Origin: Glandiceps talaboti
Lineage: Eukaryota; Hemichordata; Enteropneusta; Spengelidae
Reading direction: 5' to 3'
NCBI RefSeq assembly: GCF_964340395.1
Contig: NC_135569.1
Coordinates: forward strand, 1,521,342 to 1,585,341
Length of the DNA stretch: 64,000 nt
Part shown: positions 40,552 to 53,697 of the stretch, piece by piece
Layout: each line of letters begins with the position of its first letter
Numbering within the stretch: the first letter of the stretch is position 1
Program-made: the position numbers and the translations under genes
The notes under the pieces: model-generated
What the model saw: only the letters and a program-made list of their open reading frames with translations
Databases searched by the model: none
Told to the model about the DNA's origin: nothing

Positions 40552-43227
40552 TTCTTTTATTACCTGACCGACTCCCATCGACACGAAAAATAACATTACC
40601 ACGTAAATACATAAGAAGCAAAACGATCAGATCGGATACAGGAGTCAGTAAATAGCTATACTAATCGTGTAAGAAAGATATTAGAAAATATTACAAATAT
40701 ACTTGCGCAAGATACCTGCGCAAGATCCCTACAATCGTTTTGACTCCGGGCATCACAGAAACAAATGACGTATTCGCCGAATGTCGTGCATGACGTTGAA
40801 CGAGCAGGGTATAAATCATTTATAATTTGTTCGAATGTGTACAATTGGCTTGCGAGTAGCATAATGTTATACTGAATGTATCAGCATATCTTTGGCAAGA
40901 TTTGGCAAGTTGGAGGCTTTCTATCTGGTGATATAAATCTAAAATTATTTGCATTTTGAAAGAATAGGGACGAACCACTGAAAAAAATTATTAACACGGA
41001 ACTAGCAAATTACTGTATGAATCTAAACTAACCAAATTGTGAATAGAATGCTTCTGTTGAAAGGCATTGAAGCAACGACGAAATTTTGCTGCTATTCAAA
41101 CTGTTTAATCAACTTGCTGGGAAAGTAATTGATACCAGCTATACTCTAAGTTAGAATCATTTTCTATCCTGTTATTTACACGAGGCAAAACGGAGATTAC
41201 AACTCAATGTCAATACTGCTCGGAGGATAGTTCCTTGTCCCCGGAGGCTAGAAAAGATTAGAGCAGGCTAACTACTCAATTTATATGGGTCAAAAATACA
41301 TCGATACAACAACGTCTCATTTGTTGCCGGCACGGAATACGCACTCATACTAATCTGGTTCAACGAAGACAAAAATGAGTAAGCTCGAAAAAGTCGAACA
41401 AATTAATTGCTTGAACAGAACTCTGAAGCTGTGAAATGCAAGGAGTGTTCAGCAAGCTTTTAAAGGTTTTCATTTTTTGGCAGTGAGAGGAATACTATTA
41501 TATACATGTTGTAAAGACTAAATATCTCACTTCAAATTTGTCTCAATCAATACAAGGCTAATATTCTAAGCAGAAATTTCCCTGCTACCTCCAGTATTAC
41601 TTCATATGGGTTTTCTCTACTACGTACGCTCTGGGAATTGAGTGAATTGTAGTGTACTGAGCCATTTTCAATATTTTCTATCACAACTAACCACGTGTCC
41701 TTGTTACAGTGTTTTATTTAAACCCTTCTTGCTCTCTAAGAATGGCAGACCACATCGTATATTGGTTAATAAACTGTTGTAATATCGTTGTATCTTTTTA
41801 TAATGATTGATACTGCTCTTTTCCAATGCATATATTCTAAATCATGGATTCTGTACCGTAAATCCGAGTTCAGATTTACAATGTATGATGTTCTCAAACT
41901 CTCTTGAGAGACTTTCAACTAAAAACATGTCTGCTATGGACAGGATATGCAATCCACGCTACAATAGATAGACTGATTGCTATGCTGGGATATTATGAAA
42001 TATACAAGTTTCACTGGATTCATATGGGATTAGTTTTGAATGCAATTTGTAGAGCATAGAATGTTCTGTGGGCAAATCTCTCTGTACTACGCTGCTGGAA
42101 TGTTAGTGCAATTGCATCCCCAGTGAATTGATGAATTCACGGCGCCGTTCTTAGTAACAGCTATAGAGAAACTGAACTCATGGGTTGAATGGCATTTACG
42201 CTCCCTTACAGTGATGTAATTTTTTTAAAAACATATATCCACAACACAATGTTATTAGTATTGTAAAAATATGGACATTGATGTATGAGGGTCAGATGGT
42301 GGGTGGGTTACATCAATCTGACGGCGCAAACGGCCATATGAGGGGGGGGGGGGTGATACAACTGATAATGTAGTAAATACCAAATAAATATTTACTACAT
42401 TATCGGCTAGAAATTTGACTAGGTTATCGCGTAAGTGATGCATTATCGGTTGACTTGAAACATTATCCATACATTTTTGCTATATTAGAAGGTTGATGTT
42501 ATACGTTATCCATTGCTTTTTACATTGCAACAAGGTTGCAATTTCTTTATTATATACAGCGTGACTATGGATGAATAATGTACACTGAAATGCATACAGA
42601 TTTTTTCAAAATGGGGATCCACACAGTTAGATTATCAAATTTGAGAGCATGTAGGAAAAATCAAATATTTAACTAGGATCTATGTTTACATGTTACTATC
42701 TATGTGAAATTAAATAATGTGGCGTTGATCAACTGAAATATTATGATTTTACAAACAAAAAACTACTTTGAATGTAGTTTGTTCGTATCAATGTAAATAT
42801 TAATGCTACTGGTGTGGCCCATTGTATGAGACAAACACCAGACGTGTGTAATAACTTGATGCATTACATTCTATCAATATTAAATGTCTACGAACACATT
42901 CAACAATTCTTTGGTATGGTTGCAATGCTTGCGATAAATAGGTGATTATAATAAGGGCAATGTCATCATTGTTCATTGTTCAGATCATCTAGTTCAACTA
43001 TTTATCAAAGTAATGAGTGTTAATTAGCATTGGACGACGTGGCTAGAAAACTGAATTTTCATCAAATCAAGTCTTAGTGACTTTTAAAGCCACGACGAGA
43101 GAAATTCTCATTCGGGTTATAACTTGGAATACTTTGCATATTTCTGTCACCCTGAAAGAGGATTAGCTTGGATCAAGGTTGTCAATATACGAAATCCCGG
43201 AAATCAGATCTTAAATAAGACTTTGTG
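40552..43227. other. upstream region of paralogue A
   Basis: Must hold the promoter and 5' UTR exon of paralogue A unless they lie further upstream. I could not place either. Confidence 0.4.
42342..42354. repeat. poly-G run
   Basis: An isolated run of 12 G in otherwise unremarkable sequence. Confidence 0.9.
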
Positions 43228-43257
43228 TACTAATCAATCTCTTCGGGTTTTTTTCAG
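43228..43257 (+). promoter_or_regulatory. 3' splice site with branch point upstream of paralogue A
   Basis: TACTAAT at 43228-43234 matches the branch-point consensus. It is followed by a T-rich tract and CAG ending at 43257, 36 nt before the start codon. This indicates an upstream 5' UTR exon that I could not place. Confidence 0.65.
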
Positions 43258-43293
43258 ATTGAATGGTTAATACTGTTAGATTTCATCGACGGT

Positions 43294-44151
43294 ATGATAG
43301 TGTTCCTCATCGTACTTGTGTCGATTTCGTTTACTCTGGTTGACTCGATGAACTGCCCTGAACACTGCACGTGTGTAGACGAGTCTCCGCTAGGAGTCAA
43401 TTGTTCAGAAAACGATAGGGAGATAACAACTATTAAGGGAGATCACAACTACAGTGTCACCGAACAACCAGAGGAGGGAGACCAGCGTCAACAATCGCCT
43501 ATGGGACCATATGTGCCGGCGTTGAAAACAACAAAGAGTTATACGGATTTATCTGACATTATCTCTGAAAATGTGTACCACAGTCAAACAGTTGAGGATA
43601 AGGTCAATCAAGATATCAACATCAAAATCAACATAACGAAAGTAACATCATTGACTGTTTCTTTTGAATGGTTAGTTGTTAATCAGAATCCAGATGTCGC
43701 CATGGTAATGAAAGACATTGAAGCTTTTGAACTTTTATACCACATTGCTGGAAGCGAAAATGTAAAAACGGAAATGATTTTGCCAGAATCGTTAGGTGAT
43801 CAAAGGACAGGTAAGGAAAAGCCGGAAACGTTTACTCAAAAATTTCACAAATACACCATTGAAGATCTGCATCCACGATCAAAGTTTGTCATTTGCCTGA
43901 CAGCTGTAACAAAGTCTGGAACATCTTCGAAGAAGTACTGCACAACTGCATGTACAGAACGAAGAGATATAGTGACAATTGCGGATGGTGAAATAGACTT
44001 GAAAATTCAAATCGGCGTTGCCCTTGGATGCATATTTGGAGTTTTTGTACTCTCTTGTGTGTCCATGTGTATATGGATTTCAAAACAGAGATGTAATAGC
44101 GAAATTGGTACTAATGCACAATATTCAAGAACTCCAATTCACCAAGTATAG
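43294..44151 (+). CDS. LRRNT-FN3 single-pass membrane protein without leucine-rich repeats (paralogue A)
   Basis: A 285-residue open frame in one exon. Residues 1-18 are a hydrophobic signal peptide. C21, C25, C27 and C37 have the CPxxCxC...C spacing of the LRR N-terminal cap (LRRNT), but no LRR repeats follow. Residues about 40-105 are a polar linker, and 106-220 resemble an FN3 domain: strands around VSFEW and LLYHIAGSENV, then a YTIEDLHPRSKFVICLTAV segment typical of FN3 domains in LRR/FN3 neuronal proteins. Residues 238-262 form a membrane helix followed by SKQR, leaving a tail of about 23 residues. N-glycosylation motifs are at N52 and N113. Type I topology with an extracellular FN3 is inferred. 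A 3' splice site lies 36 nt upstream of the ATG, so the 5' UTR is probably spliced. The nearest relative in the window is the gene at 59010-59840. The role is unknown; cell-surface adhesion or receptor function is an inference. A degraded LRR receptor that lost its repeats is the main alternative. Confidence 0.85.
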   Translation: MIVFLIVLVSISFTLVDSMNCPEHCTCVDESPLGVNCSENDREITTIKGDHNYSVTEQPEEGDQRQQSPMGPYVPALKTTKSYTDLSDIISENVYHSQTVEDKVNQDINIKINITKVTSLTVSFEWLVVNQNPDVAMVMKDIEAFELLYHIAGSENVKTEMILPESLGDQRTGKEKPETFTQKFHKYTIEDLHPRSKFVICLTAVTKSGTSSKKYCTTACTERRDIVTIADGEIDLKIQIGVALGCIFGVFVLSCVSMCIWISKQRCNSEIGTNAQYSRTPIHQV

Positions 44152-44562
44152 TGTTTGAGTTATAACTAATATGATTATCATTCGTGAAGGCAACAGAACG
44201 AGGAACGAATACGATTTCCGGATCCGGTTGGCCATTTTTGATAATGGCGCAAAGGAAGACGGGTAACCATATCTACACCATTGTGAATTGGACATTTGCC
44301 AACTTCAATTTTGTCATCTTTGCAAGTGACAAACGACAGACAAACAAGTTATTCATGAATTTCGTATCATACATACAGTATTCAACAGAAGACACAACAA
44401 AGAGCATGTAATTGACTGATATGATTAGTATGTAGATTTTGAAAATTTATCAACTATGCAGGGAGATTTCTTTTTCATAAGAAACATTGAAAGTGATTGG
44501 TGTCTTTGAAGTATACACTGACCATATACAAGCCACTATGATTCAATCTAGATATATAGTTC

Positions 44563-44568
44563 ATTAAA
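44563..44568 (+). terminator. possible polyadenylation signal for paralogue A
   Basis: ATTAAA, the commonest variant hexamer, lies 412 nt after the stop codon. Such hexamers are frequent by chance in A+T-rich DNA, and no downstream GT-rich element was verified. Confidence 0.2.
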
Positions 44569-45436
44569 AAAGCACACATCATGTAATAATCAGGGGCTTT
44601 CGTGGCAAAATTGTACCTTAAAGTAGAGTGCACCTTCACCATCTGTCGATCGGGTCTTACTATAGCTAGGCCAAGAATTCATAATATTTCGTTCGACAGT
44701 ATTATCATGTACATTAATCATATAGCACAGTGTTCTATTTGAATAGTGTCACCCAAAACAGTGTCTGGCCTCCTCAAAAACTCTTACTAATAGTTGGTTC
44801 ATTTACTTCACATGTGATAGCTCTCATCTTCTCATCTTATATGTTGTTACACTGACAACGGTCTACTAGGATGTTGATAATTCACACTCATAAAGAAAAT
44901 CCTATAACATTTTTGCATGATCAGGATTTGCATGATGCACGACACTCAAAATGTACATTTGGACATGAATCACTAAATTGTCAATGCTTATTTTCCTCAC
45001 TATTAACAACTTTCTGTTTCTACATTTCTGTTCAATCATTTAAAGCAATTAACATATCTGATTGCCCAGAATGTAATCATCTCTATTTGCCAAGTTTAAT
45101 TATTTCTTAAAAGGATATAACTTCTGTGTAAAGTGATTTATGTTGGTGTATAGATTGCTAACCAAATGAATCGTTTTGGACAGTACTCAAGGTTGGAATT
45201 GAAATCATTAGTCATGGCATTCATACTATTTCTGTCTCTTCCATTTTGGGGACTTTTTTTCCTATTGTAGCATAACTTCAGATAGTGTCATTTGTTCGAT
45301 TAAGAAAGGTATGGCACGTTTCTGTTCATTTTATGTAGTGAAATTATTTTTGCACTTGCTGGCTGCATTTCTATTTTGGGGCAATTTCATTTTCAGAAAC
45401 TGATCATGAAACATAGTCATCACCAGTGCATCTACA

Positions 45437-45685
45437 AATAGGGAACTTGCAATCCAGACTGAGCATGCTCAGACGCAAAGGACTATGGGATTATCTGAGG
45501 TTATCGTATTACCTAATCTGGAGCTACCGATAAAATAATCCTCCCACAATGGTCAGGGTGACTATGAATTGATTATTCGTGGTTACAAACAATATAACAA
45601 TATTGTTCATAATACTAATTGATTAGTATTTATTATCACATTTCCCATGATGCAACATTCAACATGGTGGGGCAAGTTCCCTATT
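45437..45685 (-). mobile_element. 250-bp TIR MITE, copy 3 (inverted)
   Basis: The reverse complement of the family: starts AATAGGGAACTTGCAATCC, has GAGCATGCTCAG near the left end, and ends GGCAAGTTCCCTATT. It lies in the 3' flank of paralogue A, 1.3 kb past its stop codon. Confidence 0.88.
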
Positions 45686-46097
45686 GCATCAATTTTATGT
45701 GATTAACTGCAAACTAGGACATATTGAGATGCAACAAAGCATAAGTAAAAGTACTGAACATTTGAACATATTTATTATGTAGTGTCTTGTTAATGTACAG
45801 TCAGAATCTCTCTCTGTATGTCAGTTGTGAGGTCATGCTCATAAAGCGTCTCTTATATGTTATGTATGTTTTTTGAGAGTGAGGCTGGGGATGTCTGTCT
45901 AAACGAACAAATATTTCTGTGTAAGCGGCTAGACTTGATAATTTAAGATTGATTGTCAGCTGTTCTTTAATTATATGAGTACAATCTCAGGAATTTGACA
46001 GATTTGCATGTCACATATTTGATGAGTTCGGTCGATACTGTCTTGTTCATGAGGTAGATCAATGTGAATGAACGGATCATCGTCTGAGGGGTTTTGT

Positions 46098-46349
46098 AAT
46101 AAGGAACTTGCAATCCAGACTGAGCATGCTCAGATGCAAAGGACTATGGGATTATCTGTGGTTATCGTAATATCTTATCTGGAGCTACCAATGAAATAAA
46201 CCTCCCACTCTGGTCAGGCTAAATATGAATTGATCATTCGTGGTTATAAACAATTTAACAACATTGTTTACAATACTAATTGATTATTATTTATTATCAC
46301 ATTTCCCATGATGCAACATTCAACATGGCAGGTTTGCAAGTTCTCTATT
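46098..46349 (-). mobile_element. 250-bp TIR MITE, copy 4 (inverted)
   Basis: Same orientation as copy 3 and only 412 bp from it. The ends are slightly degraded (AATAAGGAACTTGCAATCC on the left, TTGCAAGTTCTCTATT on the right). The interior is closely similar to copy 3. Confidence 0.87.
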
Positions 46350-48705
46350 GTCATATCAGTTTAAAATCTCTGTACATCTTTATTAACTAAGAAAAGGTGA
46401 TAAAATGACACTATCACCCCATTTGTTTCTGCAGTATATGAACTGATATTTCGTGACAGTGGTACCCATCTTAACAAATCAATAGAAACACAAATGCATG
46501 ATTCACATTCACATTCAACATTTCAGAATTGTGAAGCTTTTTAGATCCTAAGGATTAAGAAAGAAAACTATTCACATTGTAATTCCACTTCGGAGTGATT
46601 CTTATTTATCATTAAAAGTGATGGAGTTAACTACCATTGGAAATAGATAAGGAATATGTATATAATGACGTAATTTGTTTAAGTAAAAGAATTACGTCAT
46701 TGTGTTAAACACTCTCTATGTTTAGAGATACATACTGATTATCAAACATGTATCATCCAAATATCTCAGTGTTGGATGTTTACTAAGTATACACTTCCAA
46801 AGCATGTTTGAAAGTGAGAGGCGGATTTAGGAAAAGATTCCGGGAAATTAGGGACTGTTTCTCTCTTACCCATTGTACCATTTAGGTATACAAACAAACA
46901 TTTGTATCATCACTGTTATCATATAGTACACTTACTAAAATTTATAATACACTGGAGATAGTAGACATACAAAATGCTATTAATAACGCTAACGCTATTA
47001 ATATGAAGTATCATTACATTTTAGATTATAAATATAGGAAAAAATACACTTCGAGCAAGCATCTGATAAATCTAGAATACAGAGAAGTGATAGTTGTGGC
47101 TTTTGTATAGGATTCTAACAGACAATATGTCTTGAATGTTCTTTCTATTCTTTTTTCAACTATTTTCCCTTTTCTTTATCAATTTCAAAGCCGCGGTAGA
47201 AATTAATGTATTGTTATGTAGCGGAAGCTGTGAAAAAAAAATATCAAGATGCATAAGATATTTAATTCACAAATAGTGTATGTAAGGCGCCTATTTATAC
47301 CAAACAGACAGTAGTGTGATAAAGTGTACATGTAATTCGTGCATACTCAAAGGGTAATGGGATTATTTGCAGTTAATAACAGTAATAACAAACATTTGAT
47401 GGCTGGAAGGATATCATACGTGAAGGATCTGGATAATAAAGACGATAAAAATTACAGATTTAATATGGCATGTCATTTTCAAACGTCACTGCTTTATATT
47501 TATCAAAAGAGGCTGTCTTATTTAAAGATGGCGGATTTCAAAATTCCGTACTTCGAGTTCAGTGTCTTTTGCTTTCATACTTTGAAATTCACGCTTCGAA
47601 CGTATATATGTGTGTGTCTAGAAATGTATCAGTGTAGAACAGTGACTGCGGAACAGAATTACATCATTCTGTATGAAGTATTGCAACACAACTGACCAGA
47701 AACATTCCTAAACCTACGACTGAATAGATCGTGGTGGTGGTGGTGGTGGTGTGGTGGTGTGGGGGGGGGGGGGGGCTATCACCTTGATAACTGAGCGCTC
47801 ACATATCTACCATCATAACATCCAGTGGGACTCTATTGTTGACACAGATATCATCACATTACTACTCCATTACAGATCGGGGAGACTATTAACATCGGAT
47901 GATACAATCGTAATATTATAAGCACAGGAACATCGACCCACTTAAAATCTGTAGTATGTTGATCATACCGCCACCTAGAGATCAACAGTGAACTGGTTCC
48001 TTTGAACGTTGACGAGGGCAAATTACACCTAATGCAGTTTAAAGCACAATAGTCAGTTCTTTACTAAAGTACTCTGCTTTTACAACTAATTAACAATAAT
48101 AATTAAAAACTACTGCGACTTTGAGCAATTTCAAAAATAAGGTAATTTTTCAAAAATGTAGTAAGAAAATGAATCATAATGTCATACACATAGCGTCGTC
48201 TGTCACACTTTGTTACTCACGTACCGGCAGACAGAATTAGCAGAGGAAATATTTTCTAAAGACTCGTTTTCGAATAGCAGATACGGACTTGGTCAACTGG
48301 ACAGTTCAAGTCCTGAGAACGTATTGATATACAATGTATTTCAAGAGCAATATAACGTATGTTGGAAATATGGGTCTTTCGTTGTCTTCCGTGATGAAAT
48401 TGCTGACTGTATGATAAGCACTTGAATTAATAAAATGAATATTGTTATCAAATCTTTCATACCGATGTATATGTTATTAAAGTTGTATGCGTCTGAGAGG
48501 AAACGTTCTTAAACCTAGACTGTTATTCCTTACAAGAGAACTCCAAACCATTGTCAGTTGAAATTGAAAGGAAGGGTCACCATACAATATTTAGAATAGA
48601 GAACAAAATCATCTACAATTTTACTAACATTATGCTTTGAAATGACCGTTTGTCAAATCTACAAAATAAAGCGGTTTCCCTAAAAGTTATGATGGTATAC
48701 AACCT
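46350..48705. other. non-coding stretch
   Basis: A 118-codon frame at 47339-47695 has no recognised motif. Otherwise only the GGT/G run. Confidence 0.45.
47731..47775. repeat. (GGT)n followed by a long G run
   Basis: Seven GGT units, two GTGGTG variants, then about 15 consecutive G. A strong G-quadruplex candidate and a likely sequencing-error spot. Confidence 0.9.
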
Positions 48706-49150
48706 TATCATGATTTTCAGTAATTAAAAAGGCTATATAATTTACGAATGTGCACTTCAAATTCAATATAATTTGGCACATTCTTCAAACACAAGATAGG
48801 GCACATGTCCTGAAAAGCTTGTTGATGTAGCTTTTAGTTTTAATGAGTCATTTGCAGAATTAATTATTTTCAGTAATTAGGCTATACATAAAGAGTGTAA
48901 GCTTCAAATTCCATATAATTTGGTATGTACATTAGTGATACCAGGGTGCGTAAGTCTCATAAGGCTTAATGATGTAACACTTAGTTTCAATGAGTCATTT
49001 GCATAATGAATGATTCTCGGTCATTTGGCTATATCTGTCTCCTTCAGTTTAATAAAATTTTGTATGTATATTGATGCTAACAAAGTTCATGCCCATATTA
49101 CGTTTGATAATGTAGCTTTTACTTTTAATGACTCATTTGCATAATTAGGG
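48706..49150 (+). repeat. ~150-bp unit tandem repeat block, locus 2
   Basis: Three diverged units with TTTTCAGTAATTAGGCTATA, CTTCAAATTC-ATATAATTTGG, TTGTTGATGTAGCTTTTA and AATGAGTCATTTGCATAAT, at a spacing of about 150 bp. It shares these words with locus 1, 35 kb away. Confidence 0.7.
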
Positions 49151-49267
49151 GCTCAATTTAATATCACTGTACAAAATGAAAATGCGGAGTAATACATACT
49201 TATTCAGAGGTAAATAGGAATGGTGCTGTTAAATATGTACAAAAGAGAGTTTAATATTCATTAACAT

Positions 49268-49281
49268 TCCCCCCCCCCCCC
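49268..49281. repeat. poly-C run
   Basis: Thirteen consecutive C, 15 bp before copy A of the 180-bp repeat. Confidence 0.9.
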
Positions 49282-49295
49282 GAATTCATTGGTGT

Positions 49296-49475
49296 GGGCA
49301 AAATGTTAAAATGACATTGTATATATGAATGCCGAGTACGAGCAACACAGTAAATAAATAAAACATGTCTATGAAGTATTCTATTTCAATATAAACCAAA
49401 GTAATCCTGAAAAATCATTAAAATACAGACTCTGTTCCTTAAGCTTGGTTGTCCTCAGATGTCTCGATTAACTTA
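49296..49475 (+). repeat. 180-bp near-identical direct repeat, copy A
   Basis: By eye it matches 51629-51808 over 180 bp with a single difference (GAGTACGAG here, GAGTGCGAG there). No terminal inverted repeat or coding content was seen. The identity contrasts with the diverged older repeats nearby. Confidence 0.9.
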
Positions 49476-50750
49476 CATGTGACAATGTAGCAATACAGAT
49501 TTTCAAACAAAACTGCAAATCTACAATTGTGTTCATAACCTCTACCATGGGGCTAATGCAAGTATTAATCTGTTGATGGTGCCATGGGTGTAGAATATAG
49601 CGCCGCCAACGACCTCATGGTGAAATACTACTTGAGCTATCGGAGTACATTAAGATGATTGCCCAGGAAGAGCTCGAAGGCTGTTGGGGTACTTGATATG
49701 TCATCCGTAAGACACTATACATGAACTGTAAACCGTGTTCCAATACATAGAATCGGTTTGACAGTGACTATGCTTTCAACATATGTTGGTTCTAGTGACA
49801 CATTAGTATCAACATATTTAGTGCGTTTGCTTCAGATTCAAATATTAGCAAGACTTTGTAAAATGCAATATACAGTAATTTATTTTCGGATTGTCCAGCA
49901 GTCAATGCTTGCCAACATTTCAAGGGCGGTTTATTGGATAATGATTTTTCGGGTAGAAATTTTTAGGAATGCCTAATGACGTAACTAGAGGGCGCTCTCT
50001 GGATCGGACCTCAATACATTGTGTGGTTACAGCTTGTACACGTTACATAGAATGGTGATATTAGATTCATCTAGGATAAATGGGATGGAGCGCTAGCAGT
50101 CAGCGATATTTAGTAATGAGCAATGCAGCATATACAAGCTGATGTCTGTTAAATGCTAGAAAAATCACCATAAAGGATCAGAGTACATTTGTCTAACAGA
50201 TATATAAACAATTGTTTGTTTGTTTGTTTGTTTGTTTGTTTGTTTGTTTGTTTGTTCAAATGTCGACCTATATGAACTTGTCAAATTCTAGATACAGTTC
50301 TTTAATAGTACCGTATACAACGAAATAAACAATTTTAAATGAATAAATTAATCAATCAGTCAAAAGTTGTTACATGACTGATTTGTAGTTTATCTGTTCA
50401 GGTAAGCAATCTTCATCAGAATAACAAATTCCATAGTTACCCATGCATCTATACGTTATATGATGAAACTGGGCTATCATACCGCCACCCAGTGGTCAGA
50501 TGTAACTAATGATGTTGTCATTCTAATAATCGACCAGGGTAGATCAAGAATTCATAACGCTATAGCTGTTTGCTATGTCGACCTTTTTGCGCTCATTGCA
50601 TAAAAGTTGAACTGTTAAAGGGATTTCTATGTCTATGTAAGACTGATTATTATAAGATTGTAAAGTATCAATCAATCTTAGGAAAGAATAAATTTTGAAA
50701 TAATAAAAAATGTTTCAAAATATTAATAACCCCTTTGTGGATTATTCTTT
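49476..50750. other. non-coding stretch
   Basis: Contains the TTTG repeat at 50212; no gene recognised. Confidence 0.5.
50212..50256. repeat. (TTTG)n repeat
   Basis: Eleven tetranucleotide units. Confidence 0.93.
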
Positions 50751-50871
50751 GTATGTATGTATGTATGTATGTATGTATGTATGTATGTATGTATGTATGT
50801 ATGTATGTATGTATGTATGTATGTATGTATGTATGTATGTGTGTGTGTGTGTGTGTGTCTGTGTGTCTGTG

Positions 50872-50934
<63 letters not shown>

Positions 50935-51010
50935 GTGTGTGTATGTATGTATGTATGTATGTATGTATGTATGTATGTATGTATGTATGTATGTATGTAT
51001 GTATGTATGT
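50751..51010 (+). repeat. compound microsatellite (GTAT)n(GT)n(CTGT)n(GTAT)n
   Basis: About 260 bp of near-perfect blocks. It is mirror-like, with GTAT at both ends and CTGT in the middle. All frames are open on both strands only because of the repeat, so it is not coding. Confidence 0.95.
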
Positions 51011-51141
51011 ACATGTGTGTAAATGAGTGTTCATTAACGCAGCTTGTCCATCACCTTTACCATTTATGAAAATCAACTGAAAAAGGGAAGCTATTCCGAT
51101 CGCTATGTCTCTCGTTTATTCTGTCATAATCTGTTTTTGTT

Positions 51142-51194
51142 GTTCTATTCTATTCTATTCTATTCTATTCTATTCTATTCTATTCTATTCTATT
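51142..51194. repeat. (TTCTA)n pentanucleotide repeat
   Basis: About ten units, ending in TATTATATTTTCAG. Confidence 0.9.
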
Positions 51195-51628
51195 ATATTT
51201 TCAGATTACACTGAAGTAAATAACGTTATTAATTTAATTCTAAAGATTAATAATGTATTGTTCTAATCTAAGATGTGAATGATTCATAGGCCTTATCTTA
51301 TCAATATGTTGAGATTCTTCATTTTTTGAATTATGTATACATCAAACTGTAATATCAGCTTTTAACATTACATTGTGTGTGACACGTGATTTCTTGATGG
51401 CAATTTTTTGTTTTTCTTGTAATGTGACACCTGCGTCATTTTGACCCATGGGTTTGAAAGACACATCAGACTCGGAAGACTGAGCGTCTACTCAAGGATT
51501 CCGAACTGGAATTCATATGAATAAATGCATTTGCATCAACATTTTTCTTTTCTGTTCGTCGACTCAGTATTCACAAACACATCATCTTGAAATCTACGAA
51601 TTTCATCTCCTTTATTTTATCAAAACTT

Positions 51629-51808
51629 GGGCAAAATGTTAAAATGACATTGTATATATGAATGCCGAGTGCGAGCAACACAGTAAATAAATAAAACATG
51701 TCTATGAAGTATTCTATTTCAATATAAACCAAAGTAATCCTGAAAAATCATTAAAATACAGACTCTGTTCCTTAAGCTTGGTTGTCCTCAGATGTCTCGA
51801 TTAACTTA
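51629..51808 (+). repeat. 180-bp near-identical direct repeat, copy B
   Basis: Second copy, in the same orientation, 2.3 kb downstream of copy A. Both start GGGCAAAATGTTAAAATGAC and end CTCGATTAACTTA. Flanking sequences differ, so the boundaries are sharp. Confidence 0.9.
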
Positions 51809-53666
51809 ATATTGAAAATTCACAAGCGCATCATAAGATTAAAGTATCTCTCACAAGCAGTTATAGCTATAAGTACAACAGCCACTGAGGAATACAATTA
51901 TAGATCATATTGTTAAAGTGCATTGTTCGCATGATACGCATGCCCAAGTGACATGTGTTGTTTGATGACGTCATGAAATATCGCACCGCAAACAATGTGT
52001 GACCCCTTACCAATCCCAAGTTCAGACCACAACGTTGAATTTAGCATAGAGGTCACTTGAGTAACAAGTCTTTCCTGAATCATGTAAATCTCTTGTCAGA
52101 CCTCAAAAACAAAATTTTGTTTGGGCATGCTTAATTACTAGCCTTTTTTGCATAGCATGGGACCCCGAAGCGCACGTGTGAACTGGATGACTACATGTTA
52201 CAAGCTGTTACACTGTAACATTTCCAAGAGATACTTGCATGTACGAAATGTTTAGAAATTGTTATCTTTCGTTTTTTGAATTCACAGGTAGGCTCATTTA
52301 TCAACAGTGCATGGATGAATGTTTACGTTTGTACTTAGTATGCAGTACATAGAATCCTATGACGACCATAGAATATACAAATTATTCAACATTGTTTATT
52401 CAACACATACATTAAGGTTTACATACATACGATGTACTTCCATTGGGATATAAATTAGAACAGTATTTATCATTTTATGTTCTACATTCTGTGTTATAAT
52501 ATTTGTAACTTACCTACATTCTTTTCAGTTTGATAACATTGTCATGGGAGAAATGTAATGACATGCTTCAAAAAATGCCAACGACTATTTTCAGGCTAGT
52601 GCTGGCTGAAAGGATACACTGGAGCATAAAATAACTGCCCACGCAAATTTAATTTCAAGCCAAACTCATGATGACTACGAATGTTTTATTCATATTACGA
52701 CCATTGCAGAAGGAATGAGGTAGACATTGTGTTGTCCTGATGTTTCAGGTTACAAATCCCATATGTTCTGTTCAGATGTACACAACCTGATTTGTGCTGG
52801 GTATTTTTCTGCCATTCACATACATATATTTCAATCAATCATTAGGATACTAAATACAAAGGAAACTTGAATCGTCACATTTTCTGCTATATTAAAGGTG
52901 ATTGTTGTGACAAAATCCACAACTTAGTTAAATCATTAGCGTTTTCAGCATATACCTTTACAATATCTCTAGCTGGAGAATCGATATGGAGACAGTTAAT
53001 ACCAAGATGAAAGCTCAATGTCAAGTTGTTGAATACAGACTAAATCATACTATGTTAGTAAGATTTTTGTAGAATCGGTCGACGTTTTGTCACAGGTTAA
53101 CTGGTGTATGTTGTGTGTTGCATACTAGCCATCTAAATATCGACATAATGCATGTGCAATGTCCCATGGGAGTCTTGACTTTGACCTTTTGTATTTAAAG
53201 TATTGGTTTTGACCTTTAAGTTTTCAAATGTGTAGCAGGTTATTTTCATTCGCAATTCAAAACAATCATAGAAGCCCTAGGAAGGATGAAAATACGAGGT
53301 TATAAGCTTTGCTTGAAAATCCATATTCACTGCATAATGTGGTTTGTTGTATTGTGTATATTAATTTCCATCCAAAGAGGTGAGATCATTGTGCTCTTTT
53401 TTTTAAATGTTGCCTATTCCCAAGGATTGCTTTAATCGATCACGAAGTCTTACTACGATAAGCTTATCTTCCACACCAAATACAATGGTAACCATAATGC
53501 CCCTCCCCAACCTGACCCACACAGCCCCCACCTCACTCGTAGCATCAGCCATCTTCTGGGCAGGTTTCCAAAATCGGATTGAAACGTCAATATTAGAACT
53601 CTTTGTAGTCACATGTAACCCGTCACTTCAATGATGCTTCCCCCCCCCCAAAAAAAAAAAATAAAC

Positions 53667-53697
<31 letters not shown>

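Noticed and set aside
47339-47695. 118-codon plus-strand frame
   Set aside because: Composition is mixed and no domain is recognisable; no flanking splice or promoter signal. Protein search could reopen it.
50710-51076. Frames of 89-119 codons over the GTAT/CTGT array
   Set aside because: Same repeat artefact, open on both strands in several phases.
53403-53634. Overlapping frames on both strands beside a C/A-rich run
   Set aside because: Mutual antisense shadowing and biased composition; no motif.
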